Made by a program: the position numbers and the translations under genes
Shown here: positions 17,996-26,732 of the stretch, piece after piece
How the letters are laid out: every line of letters begins with the position of its first letter
How positions within the stretch are numbered: the stretch's first letter is position 1
The notes under the pieces: generated by a model
What the model saw: the letters and a program-made list of their open reading frames with translations, nothing else
Told to the model about the DNA's origin: nothing
Databases searched by the model: none
NCBI RefSeq assembly: GCF_026651875.1
Contig: NZ_CP104067.1
Span: 930,001-994,000 of the forward strand
Length of the DNA: 64,000 bases
Source of the DNA: Alicyclobacillus fastidiosus
GTDB taxonomy: Bacteria; Bacillota; Bacilli; Alicyclobacillales; Alicyclobacillaceae
Reading direction: 5' to 3'

Positions 17996-19801
17996 ATGGA
18001 TTTTGATTTTCAATTTCTCGGGCGCCAAATTGAGGCCGGGGCGGCGCGCGTTTTGTCGCACCAACGCGAGGATGGCGCCTTCTCTTACTTCTGCGAACTG
18101 AGTCCGCTGACCGACGCCATCATGGTGATTTTTCTTCACCTCGTGGGGGAGTCGGACGACCCGCTCGTCGGCGAGCTCAGCGAAACGATTGCACAGGCGC
18201 AAACGTCAGACGGGCCGTGGGTTGCCTATCCGGATCAGACGGGGAACGCGTCCTTGACGACCCTTTGCTACTTCGCGTTGAAACTTTCCCGCTACGAGAT
18301 GGACTCGGGTAGAGAAGAGCGGGCTCGACAGTTCATCCTAGATTACGGCGGCATTCGCCATACCTCAAATTTGACGAAGATCGTCCTCGCGTGTGCCGGC
18401 CAACTGTCGTGGCGGGAACTGCCGCCGCCGTTCATCGACTTCGTCTTGTGGGGAGAGCACGCCCCGGTCGACATCTACGACTTTGCCAGCAATACAAGGC
18501 TGCATATGATTCCCTTTATGTTGCTCTCGCACCTCGACTACCACGTCGACCTCCCCGACGAAGTCGGTGTCAAAGACCTCGTCACGCCGTCGTTTTCCGT
18601 CCCGCATATTCGCATTCCCTTTGAACACCAACGCGCCGTCGACGCCGCGCGCGAATTCATCCTCGACCGGCTGGAGGACAACGGCACGCTGGCAAGCTAT
18701 CACTTCGCCACGGTCCTCGCCGTTCTCGCGCTGATGGCCGTCGGCGAGGAAGCGGACTACAAGGTGATTCAGACGGCGATTCAGGGGTTAAAGCAAATGG
18801 TGTATCGCCAATGTCCCTCTGTGCACCAACAGCAGTTCACGTCGACGGTGTGGGACACGGCGCTCGCGATGCGCGCTCTGCAGGCGACGCGGCTGCCGAT
18901 GTGCAACGAAGCGCTCGCGAGAGGGATTACGTACCTCTTAAACCACCAACACGTGGACGCGGGGGATTGGCAGGTGCACGCACCGAAGGCCAAGCCTGGC
19001 GGATGGGGCTTTTCCGACATCAATACGATATACCCGGACGTGGACGATACCGTGGCGGTCCTCAAGGTCTTACATCCAGTTCAGGCGCGATGCCGCGCCG
19101 CTTGGCGGCGGGGCGTGAAGTGGGTGCTGGTGATGCAGAACGAGGATGGCGGCTGGTCGCCGTTTGATCACAACTGCAACAAAGCGTGGCTCGAACACAT
19201 CCCGCTCAACGACATGGGCAAAGCGATGACCGATCCCTCCACGGCCGACATCACGGGACGGGTGCTGGAGACCATCGGGTCGACCGGCATCCGCGCCGAG
19301 TCAGCCGTCACGAACGCGGTTCACTGGTTGACCGGGCATCAACAGAGCGACGGATCGTGGATGGGGCGCTGGGGTGTCACGTTCATCTACGGCACCTGGG
19401 CGGCGGTACGCGGCCTTCGGGCCGTGGGGCTACCTCGCGACACGCCGACCATTCAGCGAGCCTTGGCGTGGCTCGAACAAGTGCAGAACCCAGATGGCGG
19501 ATTCGGGGAGTCGTGTGCGAGCGACCAACTGGGCCGCTACCAGCCGCTTGGCTATAGTACAGCCTCGCAGACCGCATGGGCTTTGATGGCGATGATGTCG
19601 GCGTCGCCTGCGCTGACAAAACCGATTTTGCGCGCTGTGGAATTTCTGATGAACAGCGCCTGTGAAGAGGGAGGCTGGGAGGAGAGCTATCCCACCGGTG
19701 CGGCTGTCGCAGGCCAAGCCTACATCTGCTATCACAGTTACAGAGAGGTCTGGCCGCTATTGGCGCTGTGTATGTACTTGGACAGATTTCGCCCAGCGTA
19801 A
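17996..19801 (+). CDS. sqhC: Class II terpene cyclase, SqhC/squalene-hopene cyclase family
   Basis: A 601-residue triterpene or sesquarterpene cyclase. The protonating DxDD motif is YPDVDDTVAVLK. QW-type repeats include QNEDGGWSPFD, QQSDGSWMGRWG, QNPDGGFGES and EEGGWEESYPTG. From memory it aligns better with Bacillus SqhC (tetraprenyl-beta-curcumene cyclase) than with the A. acidocaldarius hopene synthase. Shared features are DPSTADITGRVL, the GNASLTTL segment and the YHSYREVWPLLAL end. It is also about 30 residues shorter than that enzyme. ATG follows GGGGTGGGGTGATACG. The product (hopanoid or sporulene-like) cannot be fixed from sequence. Confidence 0.88.
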   Translation: MDFDFQFLGRQIEAGAARVLSHQREDGAFSYFCELSPLTDAIMVIFLHLVGESDDPLVGELSETIAQAQTSDGPWVAYPDQTGNASLTTLCYFALKLSRYEMDSGREERARQFILDYGGIRHTSNLTKIVLACAGQLSWRELPPPFIDFVLWGEHAPVDIYDFASNTRLHMIPFMLLSHLDYHVDLPDEVGVKDLVTPSFSVPHIRIPFEHQRAVDAAREFILDRLEDNGTLASYHFATVLAVLALMAVGEEADYKVIQTAIQGLKQMVYRQCPSVHQQQFTSTVWDTALAMRALQATRLPMCNEALARGITYLLNHQHVDAGDWQVHAPKAKPGGWGFSDINTIYPDVDDTVAVLKVLHPVQARCRAAWRRGVKWVLVMQNEDGGWSPFDHNCNKAWLEHIPLNDMGKAMTDPSTADITGRVLETIGSTGIRAESAVTNAVHWLTGHQQSDGSWMGRWGVTFIYGTWAAVRGLRAVGLPRDTPTIQRALAWLEQVQNPDGGFGESCASDQLGRYQPLGYSTASQTAWALMAMMSASPALTKPILRAVEFLMNSACEEGGWEESYPTGAAVAGQAYICYHSYREVWPLLALCMYLDRFRPA

Positions 19802-19943
19802 GGCGGCGCCGGAATGATGCGGTATTGCAGGGCGCATTCGCGTGCTCATGTTTTTGGGTGAAATGGAAAAACTGTTTCAGTTACGTCACTAAATCCCGCT
19901 CACCCCGACGAAAGGTGCCGCGGCGGTCACCAAAGGACGATGG

Positions 19944-21125
19944 ATGATGTTGCAGTCTCTGATGAACCGGGCGAAGCTTTTGTGGCTGATGACGGCGGGG
20001 CGGGATCGGAAAAAGGTCCTGCACCTGGTTTCGACGCTTGCCAAGTCGGCCAAAGACGAGGAATTGGTCGCCATGTCCGTAGCAGACCGGGCGGTGGTCG
20101 AGGAAATCCTTGAGACGACGGGCGAACACAACCGCAACAACCTCACTCGGACGGCGGCGTACCTTCGGTTTTACCGCGCACGGCCAGAGGTGCACTGGGC
20201 ATTTCTCGCCCATATGGTCTCGCGCAATGGCGGCTTTAGTATGACCGACGTCAAGGGCGAGTGGTTTTCACGAATTGCAGCTACCGCCCAGCACACTCGG
20301 TTTTTCGAATTTCTCGAACGGGCGAACTGGCTCATCTTTGGGGACGCCTACCCGCAACTGCTCTTATATGAGAAATGCGAGTCACTGGGGCGCGACCTCA
20401 CGCACCTACTGCCGGCGCTCGGCGTATCTCGCTTCATGCGGCCGATTTGGAAGACGTTCCTGCAAACAAAAGACTCTTCCTTGTTGACGCACGCACTCAT
20501 TATCAACGAACAAAATTTCATTCAATCGAGAGTCATTGAGAGTCCGAACTACGACGACGAAGTGATCTTCACGTTGGAATTTCAAACGCAGGCCGTGCTC
20601 GGCCTTAATCAGGTGCTGTTCCCGTATCGCGACAGGGTGACGTCCGCCCCCCGACTCGCCGGAGCCCCTGTGTCGCAGTTTGCGTCGCTCGACGCCCGCA
20701 TTGAAACGGGGAAGAAGCTTTACAGCATTCTCTTTCGCGATCCGACCATCCACAGAGCCATTCTCGACTTTGCATCGAGTACCGAACACACCGGCTCGCG
20801 CGCCGACTACTGGCCTCACGTATTCACTTGTGACGGCCGCGGCGGTGCGCTCGCCGAGCACTACAGTCCATGCTTTTTACAATCCCCAGAACCTGGGCGA
20901 CGCATCTACAGCCCGCGCTTACGCGATGTCTGGGGAGACGTCAAACACCCCGCCGCTGAGCGGGGGGACTGGTTTGTCGACATGAGTTCGACTGTTCATC
21001 TATTCACGCCGGACGCCACGGCACCTAGGGACTTCACGCCGCAGTACGCCGAAGCGGGGGTGACGGTGGAGCACATCATCCTCGCGAAGGAGAAGCTCGG
21101 AGCGCTCGCAAAGCCGTTTGCATGA
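19944..21125 (+). CDS. DUF2515 (YppC-like) protein
   Basis: A 393-residue protein matching the Bacillus YppC/DUF2515 pattern: NRNNLTRTAAYLRFYRARPEVHWAFLAHMVSRNGGFSMTD in two adjacent stretches, followed by EFLERANWLIFGDAYPQLLLYE. Function is not known for the family. The start ATG is six bases after AAAGGA. It follows the cyclase gene at 143 bases and may share its transcript. Confidence 0.75.
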   Translation: MMLQSLMNRAKLLWLMTAGRDRKKVLHLVSTLAKSAKDEELVAMSVADRAVVEEILETTGEHNRNNLTRTAAYLRFYRARPEVHWAFLAHMVSRNGGFSMTDVKGEWFSRIAATAQHTRFFEFLERANWLIFGDAYPQLLLYEKCESLGRDLTHLLPALGVSRFMRPIWKTFLQTKDSSLLTHALIINEQNFIQSRVIESPNYDDEVIFTLEFQTQAVLGLNQVLFPYRDRVTSAPRLAGAPVSQFASLDARIETGKKLYSILFRDPTIHRAILDFASSTEHTGSRADYWPHVFTCDGRGGALAEHYSPCFLQSPEPGRRIYSPRLRDVWGDVKHPAAERGDWFVDMSSTVHLFTPDATAPRDFTPQYAEAGVTVEHIILAKEKLGALAKPFA

Positions 21126-21187
21126 GACGTCCTCGGTCGCGCTCGGAGAATCCAGAGAAAGAGGTCGCAGTCGCTGTCACTTGGTCG

Positions 21188-21763
21188 TTAGTTCCGGCTG
21201 CGAGGTGGCCACAGCTCCTGCGTGACGCTGTAGATAGCGTGGTTCTCCCAAATCCCATTGATGTTGAGGTAGTATTTGGCCAACCCCTCGCAGTGGAATC
21301 CCACTTTTTCGACGACGCGGATAGAGGCCTTGTTGCGCGGCATGATAGCGGCCTGTACGCGGTGGAGCTCGGCCGTTTGAAAGGCGAAGTCGACCGCGTG
21401 TGAAAGGGCCTGCGTCGCAATGCCCTGCCCGTTGCACCGCTGCGAGACAAAATAGCCTACGGTACAGCTGTGCCACGCGCCGCGGACGATGTTGCTGAGG
21501 GTGAGTCGACCGACCATGGAACTTGGTTGGTCGTTCTCAGCGCGTCGACAGATGGCAAACGTGTACGCGCTGCCCCCTTGCCACAGGCGCTCTGCAGTGT
21601 CGAGGAGTTCGCGCTGACCGCCGCGCGTAAAATACGCGTCTGGCCGCGGTGGTTCAAATGGCTTTAAGAATGTTCGGTTGTCGATGTACAACCGGACTAC
21701 TTCGTCGACCGGTACTTCGAACAGCGGGCGGAGTAGCACGTCGTTTGCAGGGAACGTTGGCAT
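21188..21763 (-). CDS. GNAT N-acetyltransferase, RimJ/RimL-like
   Basis: A 191-residue acetyltransferase resembling ribosomal-protein alanine acetyltransferases: DVLLRPLFEVPVDEV, TVGYFVSQRCNGQGIATQAL (acetyl-CoA loop) and MPRNKASIRVVEKVGFHCEGLA. The start is the ATG behind GGAGGCGCAACGCC. Substrate unknown. Confidence 0.85.
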   Translation of the reverse strand: MPTFPANDVLLRPLFEVPVDEVVRLYIDNRTFLKPFEPPRPDAYFTRGGQRELLDTAERLWQGGSAYTFAICRRAENDQPSSMVGRLTLSNIVRGAWHSCTVGYFVSQRCNGQGIATQALSHAVDFAFQTAELHRVQAAIMPRNKASIRVVEKVGFHCEGLAKYYLNINGIWENHAIYSVTQELWPPRSRN

Positions 21764-21934
21764 GGCGTTGCGCCTCCATGATCTGTGTCCTTCGGAAATG
21801 TGACTATTGTACGTCATTTAAGCTTAGACAACTAGCTGGTGTCTGTGAGAAGATAGGCTTGGAATAGTATGGTATCTACTCGGTGAGTGCGAGCAGCGAT
21901 GGTTCGTGAAGAGGGCCCGTATGGGGGGACGAGC

Positions 21935-22486
21935 ATGGCTGGTTTCATCAAGCGAAAGACGGCGGACAGAAATCATTGGCGTCGAGTGACCAAGAAGTCT
22001 TATGTCCAAAGGACGATTGAAACAGAGGAATTTCGAGGGTTTATCTCACTGCTGAGAATCGATCAAATCGCCGATCCGTTGTACATCGACGTCAAAGGCG
22101 AATCCGTCTGCATCGCCGACGAAGGTTTCTTCTGGCTTGGGCAGCTTCCGCAGAGCGGCAATTATGCCGTCACCGCCATGTTTGATGCAGGCGGACACAT
22201 CGTTCAGTGGTATATCGACATCTGTGAAAACATTTGTCTCGACGAGCGCGGGATACCATCGTTTGACGATTTATTTCTCGATCTACGCGTGACGCCGGAC
22301 GGGGACTGCGAGCTGCTCGACGAGGACGAGCTTGAAGCCGCACTTGCATCGGGTGTCATTTCGCAGCGGCAGTACGATGTGGCGAGGCGAGAGGCAGCGC
22401 GCATTCTCGCAGCCATCGGGCGGGACGAGTTTCTGCCGCTTTGCAAATCCGCTCTCTTCCTAGCCTTCCTCCTCGAGCACATCTGA
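21935..22486 (+). CDS. DUF402 protein
   Basis: A 183-residue protein with the DUF402 core: KGESVCIADEGFFWLGQLP, then FDAGGHIVQWYIDICENICLDERGIPSFDDLFLDLRV split over two segments, with the acidic metal-binding residues of this barrel fold. Relatives include nucleoside di/triphosphatases and FomD. The start is ATG 21935 behind GGGGGGAC. Catalytic role likely but substrate unknown. Confidence 0.82.
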   Translation: MAGFIKRKTADRNHWRRVTKKSYVQRTIETEEFRGFISLLRIDQIADPLYIDVKGESVCIADEGFFWLGQLPQSGNYAVTAMFDAGGHIVQWYIDICENICLDERGIPSFDDLFLDLRVTPDGDCELLDEDELEAALASGVISQRQYDVARREAARILAAIGRDEFLPLCKSALFLAFLLEHI

Positions 22487-22495
22487 CGAAAAGCG

Positions 22496-22550
22496 AACAG
22501 GGCAGTGGCGCCTCTACATCGTGCGATGTATGTTGCGCCACTGCCCTGTT
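22496..22550. terminator. Bidirectional terminator between DUF402 and DAHP synthase genes
   Basis: Perfect 16-base arms AACAGGGCAGTGGCGC (22496-22511) and GCGCCACTGCCCTGTT (22535-22550). It lies between two convergent genes, and the AA/TT ends supply short U-runs in both directions. Confidence 0.85.
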
Positions 22551-22573
22551 TGTGGTCGAACGGGACGACCTGT

Positions 22574-23593
22574 TTACGCGTGCACGAGTGGACGGCTCGG
22601 CGCCAGTGCCGCAGAGATGCGGTTGACGTCGTCGACCAGTGCGCGGAACTCGTCGAAGTCCAGCGTTTGTGCCGCGTCCGACCAAGCCTGAGCCGGGTTC
22701 GGGTGGATTTCGACGATGACGCCCGTTGCACCCGCTGCAATGCCAGCTCGCGCCATCGGGCGGACGAACTCGGATTTGCCGATGCCGTGGCTTGGATCCA
22801 CGACGATAGGCAAGTGCGACAGGCTTTGGACGACCGGGACGGCGTTGAGATCGAGCGTGTTGCGCGTCGCCTTCTCGTAGGTGCGAATCCCGCGTTCGCA
22901 GAGGATGACGTCCGGGTTGCCTTGGGCGAGGATGTACTCAGCGGCCATCAGCCACTCTTCGATCGTGCCTGACAAGCCGCGCTTGAGCATGACCGGCTTG
23001 CGGGCTTTTCCGACTTCGCGCAGCAGCGGGTAGTTTTGCATATTGCGCGCGCCAATCTGTAGTATATCGACGTATTCGGCGACGAGTCCCACTTTGTCCG
23101 GCTCCATGACTTCGGAGATGATGCCAAGACCCGTCTTTTCCCGGGCGATGGCCAGCATCTTCAGACCCTCTTCCCCGTGGCCCTGGAAGCTGTACGGGGA
23201 CGAACGAGGTTTGAACGCGCCACCGCGGATCAAGTGTCCGCCTGCGGCTTTCACTGCCTGCGCGATTTCCACGATGTTCTCCACCGACTCGACGCTGCAC
23301 GGACCGGCCATGATGGTCGGTTTGCCGCCACCGATGAGGTGTCCGCGAACGTTGATGAGCGTGTTTTCCGGGTGAAACTCACGACTTGCGAGTGGATACG
23401 GGCTTTTGATAGGGACGACCTGTTCCACCTCGGCCAACTTCGCGAGCGAGGCCTCGAGCGACGTGTCGTTCTTTGGGACGACGATGGTTGAAGGACCGGC
23501 TTGGTATCCGGTGTGACCTCCTTCTTGAATCGCGGTGAGAACTCGGTTGATTCGTTCGTCGGACAGCTGTGGACGTAACACGATAACCATCAT
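22574..23593 (-). CDS. aroF: 3-deoxy-7-phosphoheptulonate (DAHP) synthase, type I beta
   Basis: Condenses phosphoenolpyruvate and erythrose 4-phosphate to DAHP, the entry to the shikimate pathway. It is 339 residues, like Thermotoga DAHP synthase. A ferredoxin-like/ACT-type regulatory domain spans residues 1-65, then come the barrel motifs [36 protein letters not shown] and [12 protein letters not shown]. The start ATG overlaps the stop of the upstream acyl-CoA dehydrogenase gene, so translation is coupled. A DAHP synthase inside an acyl-CoA operon suggests dedicated shikimate supply. The N-terminal domain implies feedback control, but the ligand is unknown. Confidence 0.93.
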   Translation of the reverse strand: MMVIVLRPQLSDERINRVLTAIQEGGHTGYQAGPSTIVVPKNDTSLEASLAKLAEVEQVVPIKSPYPLASREFHPENTLINVRGHLIGGGKPTIMAGPCSVESVENIVEIAQAVKAAGGHLIRGGAFKPRSSPYSFQGHGEEGLKMLAIAREKTGLGIISEVMEPDKVGLVAEYVDILQIGARNMQNYPLLREVGKARKPVMLKRGLSGTIEEWLMAAEYILAQGNPDVILCERGIRTYEKATRNTLDLNAVPVVQSLSHLPIVVDPSHGIGKSEFVRPMARAGIAAGATGVIVEIHPNPAQAWSDAAQTLDFDEFRALVDDVNRISAALAPSRPLVHA

Positions 23594-24744
23594 GATTCGC
23601 TCCTCTCATCTTGTGCGCGGGCTAGAACATCGCGTACAATGACCATTTTTTGAATCTCTGAAGTGCCTTCTTCAAAGCGCTGCATGCGAGCATCGCGGTA
23701 GATGCGCTCTATCTCTGAAGACTTGAAGTAACCCATTCCACCGTGTATTTGAAGTGCCTGATCTGTGACACGTTGTAGCATTTCGGTTCCAAACAACTTC
23801 GCCATGGCGGCTTGCGTCGAAATCGGCTGTCCACCATCGAACCGACGCGCTGCGTAAAGGCAGAGTTGGCGCGCTGCCTCGATGTCTGTCGCCATCTCGG
23901 CAAGCCACATCTGGATGGTCTGTCGCGATGCGAGCGGCTTGCCGAAGGTCACACGCGAAAGCGCGTGTTGCGAAGCCAACTCGAGGGCGCGGGATGCGGC
24001 ACCCACGCAGGTCATGCCGATGGCCGTTCGGCTTGGGTCCAGGAAGCCCCGGAAGGCCACCTCGAGGCCCTCTCCTTCCGCACCGAGTCGGTTGGCTGCG
24101 GGCACGCGGCAGTCTTTCAACCGCAAGTGGCCGTGTGCCGTGCCGGTGATTCCCATGGCCGATGGCATGAGCTCGATGTCGAGGCCCGGCGCATCGCGTG
24201 GGACGAGCAGAGCGAGCGTACCCTCGCCGCCCGACGTCCCCTCCAGGCGGCAGAACAATAGGAAGTAGTCTGCCACGTCGCTGAAGATGATCATCCACTT
24301 CTCACCGTTGACCACGTAGTCACAGCCGTCGCGGCGCGCCGTCGTTTTGATATCCGCGCCTGAACCGGAGTTTGGTTCGGTGAGGGTAAACGTGATGCGG
24401 TGTTTTCCTTGAACGAACGGAATCACGAATTGATCCCGCTGCTCTGGCGTCGCTTTGCTGTCGATAGAGCGCCAGAGGCTGTTCATCACGTGCACGATAA
24501 CGCGCATGGACCCGTGCATGTGGGCAAACTGCTCCAGGAGTTGCAGGTATTCCTCGAAGGTGAGCCCTGCCCCGCCGTAGTTACGGGGCGCCGCGAGACG
24601 TAGGAATCCGCGATCATTCAGGTCGTCCCAGACCCTTTGTGGCACTTTGCCAGACCGCTCAATTTCGTCTGCCAAGACCCGGGCGGGACCTTGGACGTAC
24701 TCCGTGACGAGAGATTTGTAGTGTTCGAAGTCGAGTGTCGCCAA
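23590..24744 (-). CDS. Acyl-CoA dehydrogenase (leftward operon)
   Basis: A 384-residue FAD-dependent acyl-CoA dehydrogenase. Visible motifs are [38 protein letters not shown] and the C-terminal [20 protein letters not shown], with the Glu of the catalytic-base region. The start is TTG 24744, eight bases after AGGAGG; the stop overlaps aroF. Members of this family interconvert cyclohexanecarboxyl-CoA, cyclohex-1-ene and cyclohexadiene carboxyl-CoA in Syntrophus and Geobacter. A ring-level redox role here is inference from context. Confidence 0.9.
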   Translation of the reverse strand: MATLDFEHYKSLVTEYVQGPARVLADEIERSGKVPQRVWDDLNDRGFLRLAAPRNYGGAGLTFEEYLQLLEQFAHMHGSMRVIVHVMNSLWRSIDSKATPEQRDQFVIPFVQGKHRITFTLTEPNSGSGADIKTTARRDGCDYVVNGEKWMIIFSDVADYFLLFCRLEGTSGGEGTLALLVPRDAPGLDIELMPSAMGITGTAHGHLRLKDCRVPAANRLGAEGEGLEVAFRGFLDPSRTAIGMTCVGAASRALELASQHALSRVTFGKPLASRQTIQMWLAEMATDIEAARQLCLYAARRFDGGQPISTQAAMAKLFGTEMLQRVTDQALQIHGGMGYFKSSEIERIYRDARMQRFEEGTSEIQKMVIVRDVLARAQDERSES

Positions 24745-24787
24745 CGTGCATCCTCCTTTTGTCCCATGGCGCCGCGTGAATCGATGA

Positions 24788-26374
24788 TCAGGCTTTCTGC
24801 TCGGCGTTTAGCTTCTCGGTGATATCGTTTCGCAAAACGTATTTTTGAATCTTTCCACTCGCCGTTCTCGGCATTTCGTCAATGACCTCGACGCGCTCTG
24901 GCCAATAGATCTTCGCCATCCCGCGGTCGCCGAGAAAGTCGGTGATCTGGGACAACTCTGGCGCTTCGTGGCCATCGTTTACGACGATGTAGGCGCAGGC
25001 GCGCTCCCCGAGTCGGGGGTCTGGCATCGCGACGACCGCGACGTCGGCGATGGCCTCGTGTTGATACAGCAAATCCTCGATCTCGACCACCGGGATCTTC
25101 TCGCCGCCGCGGTTGACGACATCCTTTTTGCGGCCGGTCAACTTGAGGAAGCCATCTTCGTCGATGAGCGCGAGGTCTCCCGTGTCGAAGAACCCGTCTC
25201 CCGCATGGCTCTCCTCGTACCACTCGTGGTGATGCAAATAGGTTGCGAACATCGCGGGCGTCTTGACTTGATAGCTGCCTTCCACGCCAGGGGGGACGAC
25301 GTTGCCTTCGTCGTCGACGATGCGAATGGCCATGCCGTCGATGACGCGGCCGTCGGTACCGGCGAGTTTCTCGGCGGGATCGCTTGGGCGGCCGACACAG
25401 ACGAGACAAGCCTCCGTCGATCCCCAACCACCGGTGACGTTGCACGCCAATGCGGCGCGCGCCTCGCGGGCGAGTTGGCGAGGGACTGCCGCCCCGGTGG
25501 CCACGAAAATGCGCAGGCCCTTCGGCGGGACCTCACTGCGGGTGAGGTCGGCCAAAAACGGCATCGCGGCTTGGACGAACGTGGCCCCGTGCTCCTCGAT
25601 CGCCGCGCGGGCCGTGTCCACGTTCCAGATGGCTTGGTAGATCCCTGTCGCGCCGAGGTAGAAAGACACGAGCATCCCGTATAAGAAGCCCGTTTGGTGG
25701 GCCAGCGGGGAAGGCGCCCAAATCCGGTCGTCGGCCGTTAGCGACAACGTCGTGGTATGTGCTAATAAAGCGCTCGACAGCGTTTGGTGCGTATGTAGGA
25801 CGCCTTTCGGCTCGCCGGTTGTACCCGACGTATACAGGAGTTCGGAATAGGTATTCGGCCCCGGGCGGCGCGAGGTCAAGTCGATTGTCTCGCCGGTCAG
25901 CAGCCCGCCCATGTCGGACACTTCCGGTCGACGCACAGATTGAGGAAGGACAAAGACGTGTTCCAGGACCGGTAACTCGTCGCGAATGGCGTCGACGAGC
26001 TGTCGATAGGAAAACTTGCGGAATTCGTCGGGGACAATCAGCAATTTGCTGCCAGAGGACTGCATGATGAACTTCACTTCGCGCTCTCTTAAGGAGGGAA
26101 GCAGCGGGCACGGTGTGGCACTGATGCGCCACAGCCCGAGCGTCAGGGCGATGAACTCCCAACTGCTCGGCAACTGATAGGCGACGGCGTCGCCCGGTTC
26201 GACACCGAGCTCGACGAGCTTCGATGCGACGCGGTTCGCCAGTCGGTCGAGCCGTGCGTACGTCAGGGTGATCGGCTCGTCTGTGCTGAGATCGACGATG
26301 GCGATTCTGTCCGGATGCGACCGGATGGTCTCGTCGATTTTGTCGATGAACAGCGGTGCGTGGGTGAGATCCAT
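24788..26374 (-). CDS. Acid-CoA ligase, cyclohexanecarboxylate-CoA ligase-like
   Basis: A 528-residue ANL-superfamily adenylating enzyme. The P-loop is LLYTSGTTGEPKGVLHTH, the A5-type motif GGWGSTEACL, then DTGDLALIDEDGFLKLTGRKKD and the catalytic lysine near RTASGKIQKYVLR. The general pattern resembles AliA-type cyclohexanecarboxylate-CoA ligases. It is first in the leftward operon behind AAAGGAG. A second ligase lies in the rightward operon. One may activate shikimate or a cyclohexene carboxylate; which does what is not decidable here. Confidence 0.88.
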   Translation of the reverse strand: MDLTHAPLFIDKIDETIRSHPDRIAIVDLSTDEPITLTYARLDRLANRVASKLVELGVEPGDAVAYQLPSSWEFIALTLGLWRISATPCPLLPSLREREVKFIMQSSGSKLLIVPDEFRKFSYRQLVDAIRDELPVLEHVFVLPQSVRRPEVSDMGGLLTGETIDLTSRRPGPNTYSELLYTSGTTGEPKGVLHTHQTLSSALLAHTTTLSLTADDRIWAPSPLAHQTGFLYGMLVSFYLGATGIYQAIWNVDTARAAIEEHGATFVQAAMPFLADLTRSEVPPKGLRIFVATGAAVPRQLAREARAALACNVTGGWGSTEACLVCVGRPSDPAEKLAGTDGRVIDGMAIRIVDDEGNVVPPGVEGSYQVKTPAMFATYLHHHEWYEESHAGDGFFDTGDLALIDEDGFLKLTGRKKDVVNRGGEKIPVVEIEDLLYQHEAIADVAVVAMPDPRLGERACAYIVVNDGHEAPELSQITDFLGDRGMAKIYWPERVEVIDEMPRTASGKIQKYVLRNDITEKLNAEQKA

Positions 26375-26732
26375 GAATCCAACTCCTTTATGAAGCTCAA
26401 AAACGGTGATTCAACCGTCGATTTATCACCAGGTAATAAATGACGAAATTTGTCCGCGAAAATGCTCGAAACATATCATAAATCCTCGTGATCACGGGAA
26501 TTTTGGAAGTTGCATTTCTTAAGTACAGGGTTCATTCTAGCATTGAGAGATCGATTTTTTCAACACCAGGTGTTAATATCAGCTTATAAATTATCCTGAA
26601 GGTTCATTCTTGCTACCGCGAAGATATCCACAATGGTGAGCGTTTCATGTGAAACGCCGTACATAGACAAGGTTCTTTTCGGTTCGATACACTTGGGACA
26701 AAGATGCTAGATGGACGAAGAGGAGCGACCAC
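26375..26732. promoter_or_regulatory. Divergent control region of the two alicyclic-acid operons
   Basis: A 358-bp gap with no gene and several palindromes. AACACC-A-GGTGTT at 26562-26574 is a perfect inverted repeat. A related TTATCACC-A-GGTAATAA lies at 26423-26439, and CGTGATCACG at 26487-26496. Two elements share a CACCAGGT core 139 bases apart, as expected for operators of one repressor. No regulator gene lies nearby. Confidence 0.6.
26640..26657. promoter_or_regulatory. Palindrome resembling a parS site
   Basis: GCGTTTCATGTGAAACGC has 8-base perfect arms around TG. Its 14-base core differs from the ParB-site core GTTTCACGTGAAAC at one position, where the central C is T. It lies 76 bases before the dienoyl-CoA reductase start. 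It may be a degenerate parS or an unrelated operator. Confidence 0.4.

Noticed and set aside
20406..20861. Leftward 151-codon frame opposite the DUF2515 gene
   Set aside because: Antisense shadow of a supported gene.
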